From contig CAKZJM010000345.1 in assembly GCA_936943315.1 (NCBI GenBank), positions 1 to 18,263 of the forward strand: a stretch of DNA of 18,263 bases. Reading direction: 5' to 3'. The position numbers were made by a program, and so were the translations under genes. The notes under the pieces were generated by a model. It ran no database searches. It saw only the letters and a list, made by a program, of their open reading frames with translations, and was not told the origin of the DNA. Positions 15,555 to 18,263 of this stretch are shown in pieces. Source of the DNA: an uncultured Methylophilus sp. Its GTDB lineage: Bacteria; Pseudomonadota; Gammaproteobacteria; Burkholderiales; Methylophilaceae. Position 1 is the stretch's first letter. Every line of letters begins with the position of its first letter.

Positions 15555-15582
15555 AGATGGCGTTGATCGCCATCTTTTTTTT
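15555..15582 (+). terminator. Rho-independent terminator after gnd
   Basis: Stem AGATGGCG (15555-15562), loop TTGAT, stem CGCCATCT (15568-15575), then a run of T. Confidence 0.93.
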
Positions 15583-15656
15583 CGGGCCATGCGACCAAAT
15601 GAGTAAGCATTACCGCTGGCACAGTGAACAATCTCTGTCTGTGCCTGGCTTATGAT

Positions 15657-15686
15657 AATTAACGCAGGCTGCTATGTGCGTTAATT
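15657..15686. repeat. Inverted repeat AATTAACGCA / TGCGTTAATT
   Basis: Perfect 10-base arms with a 10-base spacer (15667-15676). A related short inverted repeat, TGCGT-AATTAA-ACGCA, overlaps the end of the small minus-strand gene at 15728-15743. It lies just past the small gene's terminator. Its role is unknown; it may be a protein-binding site or extra termination structure. Confidence 0.4.
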
Positions 15687-15687
15687 T

Positions 15688-15711
15688 AAAAAACGTGACC
15701 CGTATCGGGTC
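15688..15711 (-). terminator. Rho-independent terminator of the small CDC-peptide gene
   Basis: On the minus strand: stem GACCCG, loop ATA, stem CGGGTC, then ACGTTTTTT. It begins about 23 bases after the small gene's stop codon, which supports that gene being real. Confidence 0.75.
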
Positions 15712-15734
15712 TTGCGCCAACTTGGCTTGCGTAA

Positions 15735-15923
15735 TTAAACGCAGTCGCAGCTGGATTCCAGAAAACGATGTAACTCAGTGATCGCTTTCAGGTGCTGTTG
15801 CGCTTGAGCAGCTGCTTTGGAGGTAGCCAAATTTGCAGCAGAAGGTTTCAAGCTTGGTGCGTAAATTTCGTCCACTAAAAAATGCTGGGACGAAGCTGGT
15901 TGGTATGACTGTACAATCTGCAT
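15735..15923 (-). CDS. Orphan 62-residue peptide ending in Cys-Asp-Cys-Val
   Basis: Not recognised as any known family. The peptide starts MQIVQSYQPASSQHFLVDEI, has a middle section rich in Ala, Ser and Gln that looks helical (about 29-55), and ends LHRFLESSCDCV. Its only cysteines are the two at positions 59 and 61, one residue from the C-terminus. No signal peptide or membrane segment is seen. Support for a real gene: AAGGAAG about eight bases before the ATG, a terminator after the stop, and a position free of other genes. The layout, a longer leader-like N-part and a short Ser/Cys tail, resembles a ribosomally made modified-peptide precursor, or alternatively a small metal- or redox-binding protein. 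No modifying enzyme is seen nearby, so that is speculation. The 5' leader holds an inverted repeat at 15965-15983. Confidence 0.6.
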   Translation of the reverse strand: MQIVQSYQPASSQHFLVDEIYAPSLKPSAANLATSKAAAQAQQHLKAITELHRFLESSCDCV

Positions 15924-15964
15924 TTCAATCTTCCTTTTGGGATTTCAATAGTTCGGGTTCAAGT

Positions 15965-15983
15965 CGACGAATTGTGTTCGTCG
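15965..15983. promoter_or_regulatory. Inverted repeat in the leader of the small peptide gene
   Basis: CGACGAA and TTCGTCG around a five-base centre (TTGTG), 41-60 bases before the small gene's start. It could be an operator or an RNA hairpin. Further upstream a minus-strand TTGACA (16054-16059) resembles a -35 element, but a good -10 box is not seen at the right distance. Confidence 0.35.
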
Positions 15984-16096
15984 TGCATGTGGCGCCCAAA
16001 TTAACAAAAAGTTCCTTGCCCAGCAATGCGTAATCTGTCGTAATGACCAAACTTGTCAATTTCATACGGCATATTTGTATTGCTGCAACATAGAAG

Positions 16097-16116
16097 CAAA
16101 CATGGTGCCATGTTTG
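16097..16116. promoter_or_regulatory. 20-base palindrome between the small gene and thiS
   Basis: CAAACATGG-TG-CCATGTTTG: perfect nine-base arms with a two-base centre, the form of a dimeric regulator's operator. It lies about 175 bases from the small gene's start and 145 bases from thiS, so it could serve either. No known operator is matched. Confidence 0.4.
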
Positions 16117-16136
16117 TAGATTTCAACGCATGAAAC

Positions 16137-16236
16137 CCAGGCTTGGATGACAACCCCTGGCAAGCCAGGTAAAAAAAAGACCTCGCGCGAAAAACAGAAA
16201 GCCAAACCCGCTTATTTTTCGTAAAATAGGGGTTTG
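16137..16236 (+). promoter_or_regulatory. Structured region before thiS
   Basis: Two alternative pairings use the same 3' arm: CCAGGCTTG (16137-16145) can pair with CAAGCCAGG (16161-16169) with one mismatch, or CCTGGC (16156-16161) can pair with GCCAGG (16164-16169). A further hairpin, CAAACCC (16203-16209) with GGGTTTG (16230-16236) and an inner AT stem, ends 25 bases before the thiS start. Mutually exclusive stems are typical of regulated leaders, but the conserved thi-box (TPP riboswitch) sequence is not seen. The rest of the 338-base gap from 15924 holds the palindrome at 16097 and the leader of the small gene. Confidence 0.35.
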
Positions 16237-16261
16237 ACTAATCTTGAGTGAAAAAAGCAGT

Positions 16262-16465
16262 ATGCAGATTTTTGTCAACGGCAAGCCCATGCCTCTGCCG
16301 ACTGAAGCCATGAGTGTGTTAGCGCTGGTTGAGCATATGCAATTGACCGGCAAACGCATTGCCATCGAACGTAACGGTGATATTGTGCCGCGCAGTCAGT
16401 TTGCCGAGGTGCAATTGCAGGCCAACGATACACTGGAAATTGTGGGTGCAGTGGGTGGCGGTTAA
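16262..16465 (+). CDS. thiS: Sulfur carrier protein ThiS
   Basis: A 67-residue ubiquitin-like sulfur carrier for the thiazole half of thiamine. It starts MQIFVNGKPMPLP, has the family's VLALVEHMQL helix and the IAIERNGDIVPRSQF strand, and ends in VGAVGGG. The terminal Gly-Gly is the site that is adenylated and converted to thiocarboxylate, then hands sulfur to ThiG. The ATG at 16262 gives the usual length; an in-frame TTG at 16244 would add six unneeded residues. The Shine-Dalgarno is weak. It begins a plus-strand run with thiG, apaG and mltA. Confidence 0.95.
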   Translation: MQIFVNGKPMPLPTEAMSVLALVEHMQLTGKRIAIERNGDIVPRSQFAEVQLQANDTLEIVGAVGGG

Positions 16466-16514
16466 TCGCAGTGCATGAGGATGGCTGCAAAGAATTGAAT
16501 AGAGAGTTTTGAAT

Positions 16515-17297
16515 ATGAGTGACGCTTTGGTAATCGCCGGTAAAAGTTATCAATCCCGACTGTTGGTGGGCACCGGTAAGTACAAGGATTTTACGCAGAC
16601 GCGGGCTGCGATTGATGCCAGTGGCGCTGAAATTGTCACAGTCGCCATCCGCCGTACCAATATTGGCCAGAATGCCAATGAGCCTTCTTTGCTGGATTAT
16701 TTGCCGCCGAGTGAGTTTACTTATCTGCCAAACACGGCCGGCTGTTACAGCGCAGAGGAGGCGGTAAGAACACTCCGCCTGGCGCGCGAGTTGCTCGATG
16801 ACCATAAGTTGGTCAAGCTGGAAGTGCTGGGTGATCCGAATACTTTGTACCCGAATGTGACAGAAACCATTGCGGCGGCCAAAACGCTGGTCAAAGAAGG
16901 GTTTGAAGTGATGGTGTATACCTCGGATGACCCGATTATTGCCAAGCAGCTGGAAGACATTGGCTGTGTGGCCGTGATGCCGCTGGCTTCACTGATTGGC
17001 TCCGGCATGGGGATTTTAAACCCGTGGAACCTGCAGATTATTATTGAAAATGCCAATATTCCCGTGCTGGTGGATGCGGGGGTAGGATGCGCATCAGACG
17101 CGGCGATTGCGATGGAATTAGGCTGTGCCGGGGTGTTGATGAACACGGCGATTGCCGCGGCACGTGATCCGGTACTCATGGCGAGTGCCATGAAAAAAGC
17201 AATTGAGGCTGGGCGAGAATCGTTCCTGGCCGGGCGGATGGCGAAAAAACTCTATTCAGCCAGCCCGAGCTCTCCAACCACTGGCATGATAGGCTAA
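16515..17297 (+). CDS. thiG: Thiazole synthase ThiG
   Basis: A 260-residue (beta/alpha)8-barrel enzyme that joins 1-deoxy-D-xylulose 5-phosphate, dehydroglycine and the ThiS thiocarboxylate into the thiazole phosphate of thiamine. Visible signatures are SRLLVGTGKYKDF, VTVAIRRTNI, LPNTAGCYSAEEAVRTLRLAREL, VKLEVLGD with the Schiff-base lysine K101, VMPLASLIGSGMGI and VLVDAGVGCASDAAIAMELG. Length is normal. The ATG at 16515 follows a GAGAG Shine-Dalgarno by eight bases; an in-frame TTG at 16509 is less likely. It lies 49 bases after thiS, and the next gene begins two bases after its stop. Confidence 0.97.
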   Translation: MSDALVIAGKSYQSRLLVGTGKYKDFTQTRAAIDASGAEIVTVAIRRTNIGQNANEPSLLDYLPPSEFTYLPNTAGCYSAEEAVRTLRLARELLDDHKLVKLEVLGDPNTLYPNVTETIAAAKTLVKEGFEVMVYTSDDPIIAKQLEDIGCVAVMPLASLIGSGMGILNPWNLQIIIENANIPVLVDAGVGCASDAAIAMELGCAGVLMNTAIAAARDPVLMASAMKKAIEAGRESFLAGRMAKKLYSASPSSPTTGMIG

Positions 17298-17299
17298 AT

Positions 17300-17683
17300 G
17301 TGACAGATCACGACATGTACGGATGTGAAGTTTCGGTCGTTACCGAATATCTCGAAGCGCAGTCTTCACCAGAGGCTGCGCAGTATGTGTATGCCTATAC
17401 CATCACCATCCGTAATACTGGCAAAATTTCGTCGCAACTCATCAGTCGCCACTGGGTCATTACCGATGCCTTGCAGCAGGTGCGCGAAGTGAAGGGCTTG
17501 GGTGTTGTCGGTGAGCAGCCGCTGCTGGCGCCGGGCGCGGAATACAGTTACACCAGTAGCGTGATGTTCAGTACGCCTAGTGGCGAAATGTACGGCACCT
17601 ACCAAATGGTAGCCGTGGATGGCCACTGGTTTGAGGTAGATATTCCGACGTTCTGGTTGCATCAGGCGGCTGGCCTGCATTGA
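17300..17683 (+). CDS. apaG: ApaG protein
   Basis: A 127-residue single-domain protein of the ApaG (DUF525) family, a small immunoglobulin-like fold whose biochemical role is still unclear; it was linked to cobalt resistance and magnesium efflux in enterobacteria. The conserved middle YAYTITIRNTGKISSQLISRHWVITDA, then VREVKGLGVVGEQPLLAPGAEYSYTS and SGEMYGTYQMV, are diagnostic. The start is a GTG two bases after the thiG stop, which gives the usual length; an ATG five codons later (17315) is the alternative. Such close spacing suggests co-transcription or coupled translation with thiG. Confidence 0.93.
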   Translation: MTDHDMYGCEVSVVTEYLEAQSSPEAAQYVYAYTITIRNTGKISSQLISRHWVITDALQQVREVKGLGVVGEQPLLAPGAEYSYTSSVMFSTPSGEMYGTYQMVAVDGHWFEVDIPTFWLHQAAGLH

Positions 17684-17707
17684 TGCGATGCGTAGCAAAT
17701 GCTTTAA

Positions 17708-18259
17708 ATGAAATCACTCCAATTGCCATTGATCAATCTCTTTCCCTCTTTCCGTCAGTACTTACTACTACTCACTGCATTATGGCTTGCGGGTTGTCAA
17801 AGCGTGCCTTCTACGCGCCAGTCCTCTGAGCCTGCCAAAGTACCTGCGCCTGAAAAACCCGCTGCGACCACGGTTGCACCCCCCACACAACCTTATGCAC
17901 TGCTCAAACATGCCAGTTGGGCCGATGTGCCGGGTCTGGCAAATGAAGATTGGGCGGCTAGCTGGCAGGCCTGGTTGCAAAGCTGCCAGGGGTTGAAGAA
18001 TAAAACAGACTGGCAGGCGGTGTGCCAGGCTGCACTCACTGTCAAACCTGAAGACCCGGCGGCCATCCAGGCTTACTGGCAACAATATTTCAATGTTTAC
18101 CAGACACAGCAGGTAGATGGCGCACAACAAGGATTGATCACGGGCTATTACCAGCCAGTGTTGAAAGGGGCGCGCAATGCCAGCGTCCGTTATCCGGTGC
18201 CGCTGTATAAAGTTCCGGCGGATTTGATCACGGTGAATCTCTCCACCTTGTTTCCTTAG
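17708..18259 (+). pseudogene. mltA: Membrane-bound lytic murein transglycosylase A, stopped early
   Basis: The N-terminal 183 codons of MltA, an outer-membrane lipoprotein that cleaves peptidoglycan glycan strands to 1,6-anhydro-muropeptides. The signal ends in the lipobox LAGC with the lipidated Cys at 30, followed by a Pro/Ala-rich linker (about 35-62) and the start of the MltA domain: GLITGYYQPVLKGARN and RYPVPLYKVPADLITVNL near 143-178. Homologues continue here for about 200 more residues, including the catalytic aspartate. Here an in-frame TAG at 18257-18259 follows LFP, where family members have a residue and then LK; the next codon is CTT (Leu). A single change from CAG, GAG or AAG would explain it. 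It may be a real nonsense mutation or a sequencing error, and the window ends four bases later. No clear Shine-Dalgarno; it follows apaG by 24 bases. Confidence 0.7.
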
Positions 18260-18263
18260 CTTA

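Noticed and set aside
15924..16261. TPP riboswitch before thiS
   Set aside because: The conserved thi-box bases (CTGAGA and its partner segment) are not found by eye.
1..18263. CRISPR array, insertion sequence, prophage, tRNA or rRNA
   Set aside because: No regular spaced repeats, transposase or integrase motifs, or RNA gene signatures were recognised.

Overview
This window looks like an ordinary chromosomal stretch of a betaproteobacterium. The best guess is a methylotroph of the Methylophilaceae type (Methylophilus/Methylovorus/Methylobacillus). That rests on inference: the neighbourhood gltB-gltD-hemE, the thiS-thiG-apaG-mltA order, a long 6-phosphogluconate dehydrogenase (a key enzyme of RuMP-cycle methylotrophs), and the N-terminus of a secreted MBL-fold protein resembling the quinoprotein-relay metallohydrolases. 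No mobile element, phage gene, CRISPR array, tRNA or rRNA was seen.

Layout. (1) 1-821: the start of a secreted MBL-fold protein (minus, cut by the window edge) diverges from a cytochrome b561-family membrane protein (plus), which ends at a clear terminator. (2) 1092-2669: a polytopic ArnT/PMT-type glycosyltransferase (plus). It converges on a long minus-strand block: trypsin-like protease with TPR (11913-12929), hemL (10574-11854), gltB (5474-10150), gltD (3957-5384) and hemE (2725-3789). The block is cut by predicted internal promoters and terminators, so it is probably several transcripts. (3) 13078-15502 (plus): a dienelactone hydrolase-family enzyme and gnd, with an intrinsic terminator between them. 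(4) 15735-15923 (minus): a 62-codon orphan gene with its own Shine-Dalgarno and terminator, encoding a peptide ending in a Cys-Asp-Cys motif. (5) 16262 to the end (plus): thiS, thiG, apaG and mltA, tightly spaced and probably one operon. mltA stops at an in-frame TAG four bases from the window end, well before its catalytic domain could be complete.

Together the genes cover ammonia assimilation (GOGAT), two tetrapyrrole steps (glutamate-1-semialdehyde aminomutase and uroporphyrinogen decarboxylase, drawing on the glutamate made by GOGAT), sugar-phosphate oxidation (Gnd), the thiazole branch of thiamine synthesis, and envelope functions. The parts worth a second look are mostly between genes: the orphan CDC peptide, the structured region before thiS, the terminator inside gltBD, the terminator just before gnd, a four-unit repeat upstream of gltB, and the amber stop in mltA. 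I found no clear multi-gene novel system; the best candidate for something undescribed is the small CDC-peptide gene with its palindrome-bearing upstream region.
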